Below, piece after piece: positions 9,971 through 19,140 of a stretch of 64,000 nucleotides of DNA (position 1 is its first letter; each line of letters begins with the position of its first letter). The DNA comes from Haloquadratum walsbyi J07HQW2 (GTDB lineage: Archaea; Halobacteriota; Halobacteria; Halobacteriales; Haloferacaceae). Location of the stretch: NCBI RefSeq assembly GCF_000415985.1, contig NZ_KE356561.1, forward strand, positions 2,450,289 to 2,514,288, in the 5' to 3' direction. The notes below the pieces were generated by a model. That model made no database searches. It was not told the DNA's origin and saw only the letters and a list, made by a program, of their open reading frames with translations. Position numbers and translations under genes: made by a program.

Positions 9971-10858
9971 TCACTCACCAACGTTACATCCGGAAGTATA
10001 TTCCACTGACTCAATAGACTGAATTGACCCATCACCGCAGACTGGGCATGCAGGGTCTGACTGATACGATATTTGTTCAAAGCTTGTCTCTAATGCATCA
10101 TAAAATACTAATTCACCAATGAGTGGATTCCCAGTGTCTAAAATAAGTTTCACTACTTCTGTTGCCTGCAGGCACCCAACTGTTCCCGGAAGAACCCCTA
10201 AGACACCGGTTGCTGCACAGTCAGGAACTGTGCCTGGCTCAGGCGCTTCTGGGAATAGACATCGATAACAAGGTCCATCGGGAACGAGCGTTGTCAGCTG
10301 TCCTTCAAATTTATATATGGCACCGTGTGCGATTGGTATTCCCCGAAATCGGCAGAAATCATTCAATAAATATCGCGTGGGAAAATTATCCGAAGCATCA
10401 ACAACAATATCATATTCAGGAACAGTTTCTCTGATAGATTGTTTATCGACTCGGCTCTGATGTGTCTTGACCGTGATATCAGGATTAACATCAGCAATAA
10501 ATCGAGCTGCGCTATTAACTTTTGAATCACCCAGATCCACATCACGATGAATAACTTGACGTTGAAGATTACTTCGCTCGACAACATCATTATCAACCAC
10601 CCCAATAGTGCCAATACCAGCAGCTGCAAGATACTGAATAACTGGTGACCCCAATCCTCCGGCGCCAACGATAAGAACATTTGTATCCAGCAATCGCGCT
10701 TGTCCCTCCGGTCCAATCTCGTCCATAATTATATGCCGGGAGTATCGATCAAGCTGTGTAGAATCAAGTGATAAACTACCTCCGTCTCTCTTAGGTTTGT
10801 CTGAATCCGATCCCGCTTCAGGCCTACTGTTTGGTCGAGGTGCCGGCGGCGGTGACAT
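9971..10858 (-). CDS. ubaA: E1-like ubiquitin/SAMP-activating enzyme (ThiF/MoeB/HesA family)
   Basis: Adenylates the C-terminal Gly-Gly of ubiquitin-like proteins. In Haloferax, UbaA activates SAMPs for protein conjugation and for sulfur transfer to molybdopterin and tRNA thiolation. The Rossmann ATP site GAGGLGSP lies at residues 65-72, with DNDVVERSNLQRQ (about 89-101) and DASDNFPTRY behind it. The probable catalytic cysteine is C214 (PDCAATGV). Zinc ligands are CYRC (197-200) and CPVC near the C terminus. The first 30 residues are a Pro/Ser-rich extension not needed for the fold. The gene lies 67 bases downstream of rpl15e on the same strand. Confidence 0.88.
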   Translation of the reverse strand: MSPPPAPRPNSRPEAGSDSDKPKRDGGSLSLDSTQLDRYSRHIIMDEIGPEGQARLLDTNVLIVGAGGLGSPVIQYLAAAGIGTIGVVDNDVVERSNLQRQVIHRDVDLGDSKVNSAARFIADVNPDITVKTHQSRVDKQSIRETVPEYDIVVDASDNFPTRYLLNDFCRFRGIPIAHGAIYKFEGQLTTLVPDGPCYRCLFPEAPEPGTVPDCAATGVLGVLPGTVGCLQATEVVKLILDTGNPLIGELVFYDALETSFEQISYQSDPACPVCGDGSIQSIESVEYTSGCNVGE

Positions 10859-10925
10859 AGATGATTATGTGGGTCAGTGAAGAAAAAACCAGAGCGTTGT
10901 ACACGCTTGTGCTCTCGCGTCAGTA

Positions 10926-11516
10926 TTACTTTCCGCGTCGACTGTTGGATCCGGTGCTTGGACGAGTATGCTCGGCACCCTTTCCACGGTTTTGAAGCCC
11001 TCGATTTGAACGACCAGCGTTCGTTAATCCTCGGAAGGCGCGACCTCTGTGTGAATCATCACAGATCCAATTCAGGTCATCATCATTCTCAATTGCAGGA
11101 TGCTCAGGGTCGACATGAATAATCTCATGCCATTTCTGTGACCCATCTTCACCAACCCAGTACGATGCTAATGTCCGAAGATTCGGATATTTCCGTGCAG
11201 CTCGTTCTTCAGCAATGCGCTGAATACTTGTTCGTCGACCAAGGCGATTGACTCCCTGTCGCTTACTTCGTCGACCGCCAGTAAATCGTTCCTTCCGTGC
11301 ACCGCCCTTCCGCACAGAGACACGGGTGACTATGATACCCTGCTTGGCTTTATATCCAAGTTCGCGTGCCTTATCAAGTCGTGTCGGACGATCAATGCGG
11401 ACGATTGCACCTTGGTCTCGCCACTCCTGTTTTCGTTGCCACTGCAACTCGGCGAGTTTACCATCGCCGGGTTGTTTCCATGCTTCTTTAATATGTGAGT
11501 AGAAACTTCGTGCCAT
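10926..11516 (-). CDS. rpl15e: 50S ribosomal protein L15e
   Basis: 196 residues, a full-length L15e found only in archaea and eukaryotes, where it binds 23S rRNA. The start is MARSFYSHIKEAWKQP, followed by the highly basic stretch GGRRSKRQGVNRLGRRTS and a C-terminal tail of Arg, Gly and Ser. Base use is more GC-rich than in its neighbours, as expected of a highly expressed gene. Only six bases separate its start codon from the stop of a GC-rich micro-ORF (11523-11628). Confidence 0.96.
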   Translation of the reverse strand: MARSFYSHIKEAWKQPGDGKLAELQWQRKQEWRDQGAIVRIDRPTRLDKARELGYKAKQGIIVTRVSVRKGGARKERFTGGRRSKRQGVNRLGRRTSIQRIAEERAARKYPNLRTLASYWVGEDGSQKWHEIIHVDPEHPAIENDDDLNWICDDSHRGRAFRGLTNAGRSNRGLQNRGKGAEHTRPSTGSNSRRGK

Positions 11517-11522
11517 CTGTTT

Positions 11523-11628
11523 TCACCACGGGCGCTTGCGATTCGGGAAGACGTCATTGACGTCTTCCCACATGTCGTCCCGAGTACTCGGGTGCCCACT
11601 GGCGTCCCGTTCGACCAGCGAGTTACAT
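11523..11628 (-). pseudogene. Cryptic GC-rich micro-ORF or structured leader of rpl15e
   Basis: Strikingly GC-rich DNA in an AT-rich setting. One minus-strand frame reads SLVERDASGHPSTRDDMW and ends NDVFPNRKRPW before a TGA six bases upstream of rpl15e. Its codon choice looks like that of expressed genes. The only plausible ATG (11628-11626) is out of frame by one T and is followed at once by TAA; without that T the product would be about 34 residues. The same DNA holds an 11-base perfect hairpin with a three-base loop (11545-11569) and a 14-base palindrome CCCGAGTACTCGGG (11579-11592). It may be a small protein gene with a damaged start, an RNA leader, or both. I do not recognise the family. 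Confidence 0.45.
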
Positions 11629-12076
11629 AAGATATCAAGCGTCTGCGTTTAATGACTTCGATGTTGGGATCCTATCCTGCTATTTTTGCTGTGTACACTA
11701 CGACTGGACATCGCCTCTGCTATTCTCATCTGCTCTTCGCGTACTCTTCTATTGGTGGTCGGTGATGTTGTATTATGTTCCAATATCACCACATACGTCG
11801 ATTATCTGACTCAGCTGTTGAGCCAACATCTACCCGTGGCGACTGGGTCAGTGTTATGATGATTAAAATATCAAACCCGACAGTTGACACGATCAGCCGT
11901 GTGGTGGTAATGATACTCTCAGGTCACCTCAACGCACGCAGGGAGCAATCATCAAGCCTCTATAATCGATTCATCGTTATCGCTGATTTGATATCGCAAT
12001 ATATCGTTTATGAACATCACTCAGCGTAGGTTAGTAGCAACTCGTTGATAGCAATCCATAAACAGGTCTTCAATAA
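11629..12076. other. Intergenic, no convincing gene
   Basis: About 450 bases. An 84-codon plus-strand frame (11775-12029) exists, but its composition is not protein-like (runs of Val/Ile/Met, no acidic bias) and it overlaps no recognisable motif. No tRNA-like cloverleaf seen. Confidence 0.4.
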
Positions 12077-12994
12077 TTATGCGACTCCATCGATTGACTC
12101 AAACTGCCCTGCAGAAATGGCGTTCGCAATAGCAACAACATCTGATTCAGCGTCAATCCGGTCAGTTGCATTCGGGTATTTCCGTTCAAAATATGTTAAT
12201 AGATTTGAAATATCACGACACAGACGCTCATGAGCGTTTTCATGATCCGTTGAGACTGCTTGTGGCCAGTCAAAGACTGTTACTCCATCTTTACTCACCG
12301 CAACATTGTATTCACTCATATCAGCGTGCACGTATCCACTATCATAGGCGCGCTGCATTTCTATGAGGATCAATTCAAGCACGCCAACAGCCTGCTGCTG
12401 TGGCAACTGCGCGCGATTGAGCTCAGTAGCTTCAAATTTTTCCATCACGATCCCATGGCGATTATGATCAATCGGCTGCGGTACCGAAACACTGGGATAC
12501 AGCGCTTCAAGAACTTCATGCTCGCGCTCGGCTGCTTTCCGGGCTGTATAAAGCCATGAAACGTGGTCATTCTCAGACGTGTAATTACGCTCGCGCATCA
12601 CCTCACGGAAATTAGTGTATCCTTCTCTGTGGAATTTTAATGCAAGCGGTTTATACGATTTTACCTCTAGGACATCGCTTTCTTTTCCGACTCCAAGCGG
12701 TGCGCCGACTCCCTCAACTGTCTCACGCTCACTGAATGTGCGGAGAGCAAGTGCGTCATATCCCTCAGCTGCGAGTGTGTATCCTTCATATTGGATTGTC
12801 TTTCGCTCAATTAATTCCCGAGTTCCACACCGATCAAGACGATAATTGACTTCCTCGGGAGATAATCCTGATAACTGTGGCAACTTCCCGCGATTAACCC
12901 ACTCGGAGAACCGCATGCCCTGCTCGACACCTGAGAGTAAGTAGAAATCTTCAGGCTCTAATTCGGTCATCACACCGGCGACATTCCGCACCAT
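12077..12994 (-). CDS. rio2: Rio2 family serine protein kinase
   Basis: 305 residues from the ATG at 12994 (MVRNVAGVMTELEPEDFYLL). In-frame codons further upstream lack coding character. A winged-helix N-terminal domain (about 1-95) is followed by the RIO kinase fold: glycine loop LGVGKESDV, ATP lysine in PLALKFHREG, catalytic loop VHADMSEYN and metal Asp in VFDWPQAV. Archaeal Rio2 takes part in late small-subunit maturation. A hydrophilic helix closes the protein. Its role is taken from the family; nothing local adds to it. Confidence 0.93.
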   Translation of the reverse strand: MVRNVAGVMTELEPEDFYLLSGVEQGMRFSEWVNRGKLPQLSGLSPEEVNYRLDRCGTRELIERKTIQYEGYTLAAEGYDALALRTFSERETVEGVGAPLGVGKESDVLEVKSYKPLALKFHREGYTNFREVMRERNYTSENDHVSWLYTARKAAEREHEVLEALYPSVSVPQPIDHNRHGIVMEKFEATELNRAQLPQQQAVGVLELILIEMQRAYDSGYVHADMSEYNVAVSKDGVTVFDWPQAVSTDHENAHERLCRDISNLLTYFERKYPNATDRIDAESDVVAIANAISAGQFESIDGVA

Positions 12995-13246
12995 ACCCAA
13001 TTGACGGCAGCAACGCCTAAAAATATCGTGAGTTCGGTCGTCTGGGCTCTGTATATCAAATATCGCTATATCAAATTTGTTGTCCTGTGAGTCTATTGAG
13101 GCTATAATGCATAGTTTCGAGCGATTGAACGGTAACCACCGCTTCAGATAGCAGTCTACCCAACTATTATGCTGTGATATCTGCAATGTGAGCGGTCTCA
13201 ATCAGTGGTAGTGGCTTAGACGGCGTTTTTACAGATGAGTAAGGCA

Positions 13247-13279
13247 GGTGCCTCAAGGCTTGACTCCGAGTGAATTCAT
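13247..13279 (+). repeat. Solo type-B hairpin repeat
   Basis: Degenerate copy of the repeat at 9725-9758 (GTGCCTCAAGGCTTGACTCC here), same orientation on the plus strand as the 9725 copy. No associated gene; it sits just upstream of the aldehyde dehydrogenase. Confidence 0.6.
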
Positions 13280-13338
13280 TACATGATGTGTTTTTATGAC
13301 TGCTCCGACGTATACAACCATATCATACCACCACACGT

Positions 13339-14700
13339 ATGGACGTAATTAACCCTGCTACCAACGAACGAATCGACCAGTATAAAACCGATACGAGTAA
13401 TGATGTAGAGACAACACTCAATCAAGCACAGACAACCTTTGCGACATGGCGTGATCGCTCAACTCGTAATCGTGAAGAACTCCTCGCGGCTGCAGGTGAT
13501 ATTCTTGAAGACCGTATTGAGGAGTATGCTGAATTGATGACAACAGAAATGGGAAAGCCAATCGCACAGGCTCGCGCTGAAATCAAAAAATGCATACGAG
13601 TGTGTGAGTATTACGCAACCCACGCGAGTGCACACCTCCAGCCGGATGGTCATCCAAGTCCACCTGGCAGTTCCGTACAGACCGTTTATGAGCCACTTGG
13701 TCCTGTTCTTGCGGTTATGCCCTGGAACTTCCCCTTCTGGCAGGTATTTCGATTTGCAGCGCCATATCTGACTGCCGGTAATGTTGGAATCTTAAAACAT
13801 GCTGAAAATGTTCCTGGCTGCGCAGAGGCAATTGCGGAGGTATTTGATGATGCTGGATACCCTGATGGTGTCTTCGAAACGCTCCTGATTGAGGTAGATC
13901 AAGTTAGTGATGTCATTGCAGATGACCGTATCAAAGCGGTAACCATAACAGGCAGTGGTCCAGCTGGACGTGCTGTTGCATCAACAGCTGGTGAGAATCT
14001 CAAAAAGACTGTTCTTGAACTTGGTGGGAGCGACCCATTCATTGTACTTGATGATGCAGATATTACTGCTGCGGTTGAGGCCGGTGCATGGGCTCGCACT
14101 CTCAACAACGGACAATCATGCATTGCCGCCAAGCGATTTATTGTTCATTCAGATGTGTATGACAGGTTTCTTGAACAACTGCGTGATGAGATGAAATCCT
14201 ATACAATTGGTGATCCACTTGATGATTCGACAGACATCGGTCCGCAAGCTCGAAGTGATCTCTGCGCGAACCTACATTCCCAAGTCGAACGCTCCGTTGA
14301 GGCAGGCGCAACAATTGAGATTGGTGGTGAACCGCTTGATCGTGACGGGTCGTATTATCCTCCAACAATCCTCACTAATATTCCAGAATCCTGTCCCGCC
14401 GCGAATGAAGAGCTATTCGGTCCTGTTGCTTCCGTCTTTGAGGTTTCGAACGAGGAGATGGCTGTAAAAACAGCAAACGATACCGAATTTGGTCTCGGAG
14501 CGAGTGTTTGGACAGCTGATAGAGACCGCGGACGGGAAATCGGTCGACGTATTGATGCCGGTTGTGTCTACGTTAATCAACTCGTGAAATCTGACCCTCG
14601 TGTGCCATTTGGTGGGATTGCGAAATCCGGATACGGTCGTGAACTTGCTGAAGCTGGAATTACAGAGTTTATTAATCGTAAGACACTCTGGGTTGAATGA
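13339..14700 (+). CDS. NAD(P)-dependent aldehyde dehydrogenase, succinate-semialdehyde type
   Basis: 453 residues of the ALDH superfamily, oxidising an aldehyde to the acid. PWNFPFWQ and the Rossmann-like TITGSGPAG bind the cofactor. The general base Glu lies in LELGGSDPF and the catalytic cysteine in NNGQSCIAAKR. The start MDVINPATNERIDQY and the closing SGYGRELAEAGITEFINRKT match bacterial and archaeal GabD-like SSADHs, which run at about 455 residues. Succinic semialdehyde as substrate is the best guess; glyceraldehyde or other aldehydes cannot be excluded. It is a stand-alone gene. Confidence 0.88.
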   Translation: MDVINPATNERIDQYKTDTSNDVETTLNQAQTTFATWRDRSTRNREELLAAAGDILEDRIEEYAELMTTEMGKPIAQARAEIKKCIRVCEYYATHASAHLQPDGHPSPPGSSVQTVYEPLGPVLAVMPWNFPFWQVFRFAAPYLTAGNVGILKHAENVPGCAEAIAEVFDDAGYPDGVFETLLIEVDQVSDVIADDRIKAVTITGSGPAGRAVASTAGENLKKTVLELGGSDPFIVLDDADITAAVEAGAWARTLNNGQSCIAAKRFIVHSDVYDRFLEQLRDEMKSYTIGDPLDDSTDIGPQARSDLCANLHSQVERSVEAGATIEIGGEPLDRDGSYYPPTILTNIPESCPAANEELFGPVASVFEVSNEEMAVKTANDTEFGLGASVWTADRDRGREIGRRIDAGCVYVNQLVKSDPRVPFGGIAKSGYGRELAEAGITEFINRKTLWVE

Positions 14701-14909
14701 TATTCTCGACTAGTTTCCGATATTCACAGTTAACCCTCAATTATATACACGAACAACATGACTAAGAATATCTTACAATCAACTTCGTTTTTGATCCGAA
14801 CTTGAACGCAATCACTGACAAAAATTGAGAAAGTAATCGACGTATACTCATTCATATGGTCATATCTAATTTCGAAGTGGCTTTACTGACCTAGATAGTA
14901 TTTATATAC

Positions 14910-15746
14910 ATGCTCGTTGGCGCACATGAGTCCATTGCTGGTGGAGTTGCAAACGCCGTTGATAGACAACTTGAAAATGGTGGTAACTGTGGACAAATAT
15001 TCACTCACTCTCCGCAGGTCTGGCAGGATCCATCAATTGATGACACAGACGCAGAAGCGTTTCGTGACCGCTCACAGAAACACGACGTTGGTCCGTGGGT
15101 TATACATTCCTCGTATCTGGTGAACCTTTGTACCCCCAAGGATGGTCTTCGAGCAAAATCGATTGATTCGATGCAAAAGGAGATTGACGCTGCAGCGCAA
15201 TTATCAATTCCATATGTAAACGTTCATCTCGGCGCACACACTGGAGCAGGCGAGCAACAGGGGCTCGATAATGCAGTTTCTGCACTTGATGAGCTTACCG
15301 TCCCAGACGGTGTTACAATCTTAATCGAGTCTGATGCTGGTTCAGGAACAAAACTTGGTAATAAATTTGATCATCTCGAATATATACTTGAAGAGAGCAC
15401 CCACGAACTTGAAGTGTGTCTTGATACCGCACATGTCTTTGCGGCTGGGTACGATCTTTCAACTCCGGCCGCTGTCGATACAACATTCACACAGTTTGAT
15501 GCAACCGTTGGATTAGATAATCTTGCATGTGTCCATCTGAATGACTCTAAACATGCTTGTGGAACGAACAAGGATGAACATGCACACATTGGGAAGGGTA
15601 AGATCGGTGAATCTGGGATGGAGGCATTTATTAATCACTCCGCGATTGACCCGGTTCCACTCGTATTAGAAACCCCGAGCGAGGATGGCAAAGGGTTTGA
15701 ATGGAATATCAACCGAGTTCGTGACCTCGCGAACGATCCTGCCTAA
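14910..15746 (+). CDS. nfo: Endonuclease IV (AP endonuclease family 2)
   Basis: 278 residues. It cleaves DNA 5' of abasic sites in base excision repair, using three zinc ions in a TIM barrel. The family opening is [13 protein letters not shown]; metal ligands lie in [33 protein letters not shown] and DEHAHIGKG. The protein is complete. A TATA-like TTTATATA sits only two bases before the ATG (14901-14908). The conserved N terminus fixes this start, so transcription probably begins further upstream. The methyltransferase follows almost immediately. It works downstream of glycosylases such as the type-4 UDG at 43 kb. Confidence 0.94.
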   Translation: MLVGAHESIAGGVANAVDRQLENGGNCGQIFTHSPQVWQDPSIDDTDAEAFRDRSQKHDVGPWVIHSSYLVNLCTPKDGLRAKSIDSMQKEIDAAAQLSIPYVNVHLGAHTGAGEQQGLDNAVSALDELTVPDGVTILIESDAGSGTKLGNKFDHLEYILEESTHELEVCLDTAHVFAAGYDLSTPAAVDTTFTQFDATVGLDNLACVHLNDSKHACGTNKDEHAHIGKGKIGESGMEAFINHSAIDPVPLVLETPSEDGKGFEWNINRVRDLANDPA

Positions 15747-15753
15747 TCGTCTC

Positions 15754-16566
15754 GTGCGAGAGTTTTCATCCGAATATCTTACACATACCCGTCGCGGACT
15801 GTGGGCTGATTCGCGCGCGGCACTGAAACCGCTCTCACTCGAAGATAGAACTCGTATTCTTGACGTTGGAGCGGGAACAGGTGAGTTCGCACAGGTTCTT
15901 GATGCAGAATCTCCCGGTGATGTCATCTGTCTTGATCTGGACTCTGAATTACTTTCCATTGCACATTCAGAAACTGGTCTGTCGACGATTATAGGTGATG
16001 CAACTCAACTCCCAATCCGGTCTGATGCCGTTGATCTTGTGACTTGTCAAGCGTTATTAAGCAATCTTCCAAATCCAATCGATATTCTTCAGACATTTAC
16101 TCATGTTTCATGTGCACTTGTTGCTGCGGTTGAACCCGATAATGCTGCTGTCAGCGTTTCATCGACCGTCAAGACTGAAGCTGACATAGAACGTCAAGCA
16201 CGCGAGGCATATATTGCCGGCGTTCAAACCGATGTTGCGCTTGGTGATCGTCTGACAGCAGCATTTGATGAGGCAGGATTAAATAACATTCTCCACCGAC
16301 GACATTACCATCACAGGACAACTGAACCGCCATATGATGATACTGCCTTGACCGCAGCAGCCAGAAAAGCGCACGGTACTGCATTACGAAATCACTACAC
16401 TGAGCTCCGTCGAGAGCTTTCACCTGATGCGTATGATACCCTTCGACGTGACTGGCGTGCAATGGGACGGGCAGTTATCGATCAGATACGTAATAAAACG
16501 TATCGCCGTACAGAGATTATCCCATTTGATGTTGTTGTTGGTCGTGTACCCTCAACCGGTCAATAG
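15754..16566 (+). CDS. Class I SAM-dependent methyltransferase
   Basis: 270 residues from the GTG at 15754, eight bases after the nfo stop. An ATG at 15685 would overlap nfo by 62 bases, and a GTG at 15721 by 26. The SAM-binding motif I is RILDVGAGTGEFAQVL, with the acidic ribose contact in VICLDLDSE, motif II DATQLPIRSDAVDLV, and LLSNLPNP downstream. The C-terminal part is helical. The methyl acceptor is unknown. The tight spacing suggests co-transcription with nfo, which may be chance. Confidence 0.82.
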   Translation: MREFSSEYLTHTRRGLWADSRAALKPLSLEDRTRILDVGAGTGEFAQVLDAESPGDVICLDLDSELLSIAHSETGLSTIIGDATQLPIRSDAVDLVTCQALLSNLPNPIDILQTFTHVSCALVAAVEPDNAAVSVSSTVKTEADIERQAREAYIAGVQTDVALGDRLTAAFDEAGLNNILHRRHYHHRTTEPPYDDTALTAAARKAHGTALRNHYTELRRELSPDAYDTLRRDWRAMGRAVIDQIRNKTYRRTEIIPFDVVVGRVPSTGQ

Positions 16567-16808
16567 CGTATTACGAATTATCTTGATATCAAGCATATTA
16601 ACATACTCACGCCGAGTCGCCGACTTGCGCCGGTTGTATAATGATTAAATTACTAACGCAACAGCTGCTGATAATATCATTTCTGTTCTGTGTGACGCGC
16701 AACAAATCTGCTCTAATTATATCCATCGGTTACAAAATAATAAGACGAAATAATACAACTGAGGCTGTAAGAAGGCGTCAGACGTCTACTACACATATCT
16801 GTAGTTTC

Positions 16809-17470
16809 ATTGACATCCTCCGCTTTTAGGCGGAGGAATCCTGAGCGTGAGCGTTAGTGTTGGAGATTTCAGGGTTGCAGTCCCACCGAGCATCCAGACG
16901 GGAAGAATCTGAAGGGATGCTCGTGGACTGTGGCGAGTAGAGTGTAGTGGGACAGGACTGCTGGCGATGGGAGTGCCAAGCCCCAGCCCCGTCCCCGGGA
17001 CTCCACTCCTATCCTCCGTCATATGCGGACTCCCAGAGTTGGGTTTGCCTCGGGAACTCCAGCAGACCTCAACGGACACGGACACGGACACGGACTCGGA
17101 GTTCCTGTGAGTTGTGCTTACAGCAGTCAACTGTCGAGTCAGTGATTCCAGTCGAGTCAAGTCCAGTCGAGTCGTATTCTGTGAGAATACGCTGGTTATC
17201 GACTGGGTCCGATTCGATTCGATTATTGCTTGGTTGGGTTGCTTGGGGCGGGGCGGGGCGGGCAGGCCGCCATCGGAGGACTCAGCAGAATCACTCTGTT
17301 CTGGCTCAATTCCTATCCTTCAAGATGATTGCCTGCCAGTTGAAACGATGGATTGTGACATCTCGGGCTGGCTATCACACCGTGGATTGTTACTCGGGTG
17401 TCGGTTTCATCCTATCCTATCCTGTCCTGCGGCTCAAGGCGCAGGTATTCTCCTTGATTCTGTATAATTA
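16809..17470 (-). mobile_element. Gene-less TnpB-derived element (MITE-like)
   Basis: Bounded by two hairpins. One end is TTGACATCCTCCGC...GCGGAGGAATCC, followed by a stretch that closely matches the DNA after the tnpB pseudogene at 20684-20745 (GAATCC.GAGCG, GGAGATT.AGGGTT, GCAG.CTCCC). The other end (17424-17466) has CGCAGGTATTCTCCTTG and TTCTGTATAAT, matching the far ends at 22141, 38727 and 40359. The interior encodes no intact protein but is full of simple repeats: GGACAC units (17074-17095), GAGTC and GATTC units (17150-17227), GGGGC units (17248-17263) and CCTAT units (17411-17420). It is an internally replaced or deleted IS200/IS605-type relic. Confidence 0.7.
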
Positions 17471-17546
17471 CAATAGCAGAACAGTCAATAATAAGATAAT
17501 TGAACCAGCCAATGCAAGTTTGTCTAGGAAAAAGGATTACGCGTAA

Positions 17547-18749
17547 TCAGCGGATGACATCAAGCCCGTGTTGTTTCTCCCGCGGCGCACGACCTCCATC
17601 AGACTGCCATCCGGTCGATCCAGCGTCTGAAGTTGATCCATTTGCAGTGTTACCCTGCGTGGAGTTGAATTCAGACCCTGAATCTTCAAGACTACGACGC
17701 GAAGCATCAGCTTGTTTTTGCGTTGATGGTCCTAGTACCTGTGCAGACTGGACACCTGTCATGATGGCCATCACGCGGACCTTTCCTTTGTATTCTTCTT
17801 GAATTCGTGCACCCCAAATCACATTTGCACTTGCTTCAAGTCGCTCGGTGATGCTATCTGCAATGCCCTCTGCCTCTTTCAGCGTTAGATCAGGACCACC
17901 GGTTATATGAACAAGCCCACCTGATGCACCACGATAATCAACATCTAACAATGGATGATTCATTGCGTCGTTGACAACCTCTTGTGTCTTATTCTTATCT
18001 TGCGTTTCACCGACGAGCATGACTGCAACACCGCCCTGGTCCATAATCGTCGACATATCTGCGTAGTCGAGATTAATCAATGATGGCTGCGTAATTGTTT
18101 CTGAGATTCCTTTAACAGTCTCAGCGATAATCTGATCCATCACTGAGAAGGCTTTCCCAATAGGCAAATTCGGGACGTAATCAAGAAGCCGATTATTATC
18201 AAGGACAATAATCGAGTCAGCTTCATTACGAAGTTTTTCAAGTCCTTCTTCAGCTTTCACCGTTCGTGCACGCTCAACGTTGAATGGTGTCGAAACCATC
18301 CCGACGACGATTGCACCTTGTTCTTTCGCAATCTTTGAGATGACAGGCGCAGCGCCTGTTCCGGTCCCGCCACCCATTCCAGCGGTAACAAAGACAAGAT
18401 CAGCTTCACCAAGGACATCTTTAATAGTCCCCTGTGCCATTTCTGTTGCCCGCTCGCCCATCGATGGGTCGCCACCGGCACCAAGTCCCTGCGTCAAGGA
18501 CTTCCCAACGAGGATCTTGGTATCGGCTTCGATCATCTTCAGATGTTGTTTATCAGTATTAATTGCGATTGTATCAGCACCGTCAACACCGATGTTATAC
18601 AACCGGTTGACGGTATTGTTACCTGCGCCACCAGCACCAACGATCACAATCCGTGGGCTACCGAAGTCTTCTGTACCGTCTCCAGTTTGATCGCCAACAT
18701 CGCGCTCTTCTTCATCACGCTTCATCGCCTCTTCAACGATATCTTGCAT
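17547..18749 (-). CDS. ftsZ2: Tubulin-like cell division GTPase FtsZ2
   Basis: 400 residues. GTP-dependent ring protein; in Haloferax FtsZ2 drives constriction while FtsZ1 provides assembly and shape control. The tubulin signature GGGTGTG is at about 126-132, and the T7-loop catalytic acids lie in NLDYAD (226-231). Assignment to FtsZ2 rather than FtsZ1 rests on MQDIVEEA at the N terminus, [13 protein letters not shown], and [15 protein letters not shown] before the variable tail, as I remember the two paralogues. The tail is polar and ends in GLDVIR. The gene is preceded by a CdrS-like regulator four bases upstream, the arrangement known for the cdrS-ftsZ2 operon. Confidence 0.92.
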   Translation of the reverse strand: MQDIVEEAMKRDEEERDVGDQTGDGTEDFGSPRIVIVGAGGAGNNTVNRLYNIGVDGADTIAINTDKQHLKMIEADTKILVGKSLTQGLGAGGDPSMGERATEMAQGTIKDVLGEADLVFVTAGMGGGTGTGAAPVISKIAKEQGAIVVGMVSTPFNVERARTVKAEEGLEKLRNEADSIIVLDNNRLLDYVPNLPIGKAFSVMDQIIAETVKGISETITQPSLINLDYADMSTIMDQGGVAVMLVGETQDKNKTQEVVNDAMNHPLLDVDYRGASGGLVHITGGPDLTLKEAEGIADSITERLEASANVIWGARIQEEYKGKVRVMAIMTGVQSAQVLGPSTQKQADASRRSLEDSGSEFNSTQGNTANGSTSDAGSTGWQSDGGRAPREKQHGLDVIR

Positions 18750-18753
18750 CGTC

Positions 18754-18933
18754 TTACACCTTTGCCCACGTATGTTTACCGGACGACTCGTGATGATCGT
18801 CTTGTTGTTCGTTAATCATTTCACGCACCGCCGAACGAATGGCTTCCGATCGATTCGGAAACTCGCCCGTTTCAACCATTTGTTCGACTTCCTCTATCTG
18901 CTGCTTCGGAATTCGTAGTGTCACACGCTCCAT
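18754..18933 (-). CDS. cdrS: Ribbon-helix-helix regulator CdrS
   Basis: 59 residues from the ATG at 18933: a minimal MetJ/Arc-type DNA-binding protein. [19 protein letters not shown] gives the beta strand and first helix; [17 protein letters not shown] gives the second helix; the tail is short and hydrophilic. In Halobacterium and Haloferax, CdrS is co-transcribed with ftsZ2 and controls cell division genes. The four-base gap to ftsZ2 fits that operon. A 207-base gap upstream gives room for its own promoter and for binding by CdrL. Confidence 0.85.
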   Translation of the reverse strand: MERVTLRIPKQQIEEVEQMVETGEFPNRSEAIRSAVREMINEQQDDHHESSGKHTWAKV

Positions 18934-19140
18934 AGTTACATTCCCCCGGTAAGACGGCTCGCGCATTCCAGTGAATGCTTTTAGAGACAATTTCAACCGG
19001 TACTGAACCGATATTGCACTCAAATGTGCTGTGTGTCATACACCGTCTTACGCAGTCATACACATATAGCGATGAGTTATAAATCTATCGACCAAAGTAA
19101 GACAAATTCAATCAAAGAGTCACATAATCTCTGTAAATCA

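Noticed and set aside
11775-12029. 84-codon ORF downstream of nothing obvious
   Set aside because: Composition is not haloarchaeal (low Asp/Glu, hydrophobic runs) and no motif is present.
16610-16650. Possible tRNA in a GC-rich patch
   Set aside because: No acceptor, anticodon or T-arm pairing could be drawn; no tRNA supported anywhere in the window.
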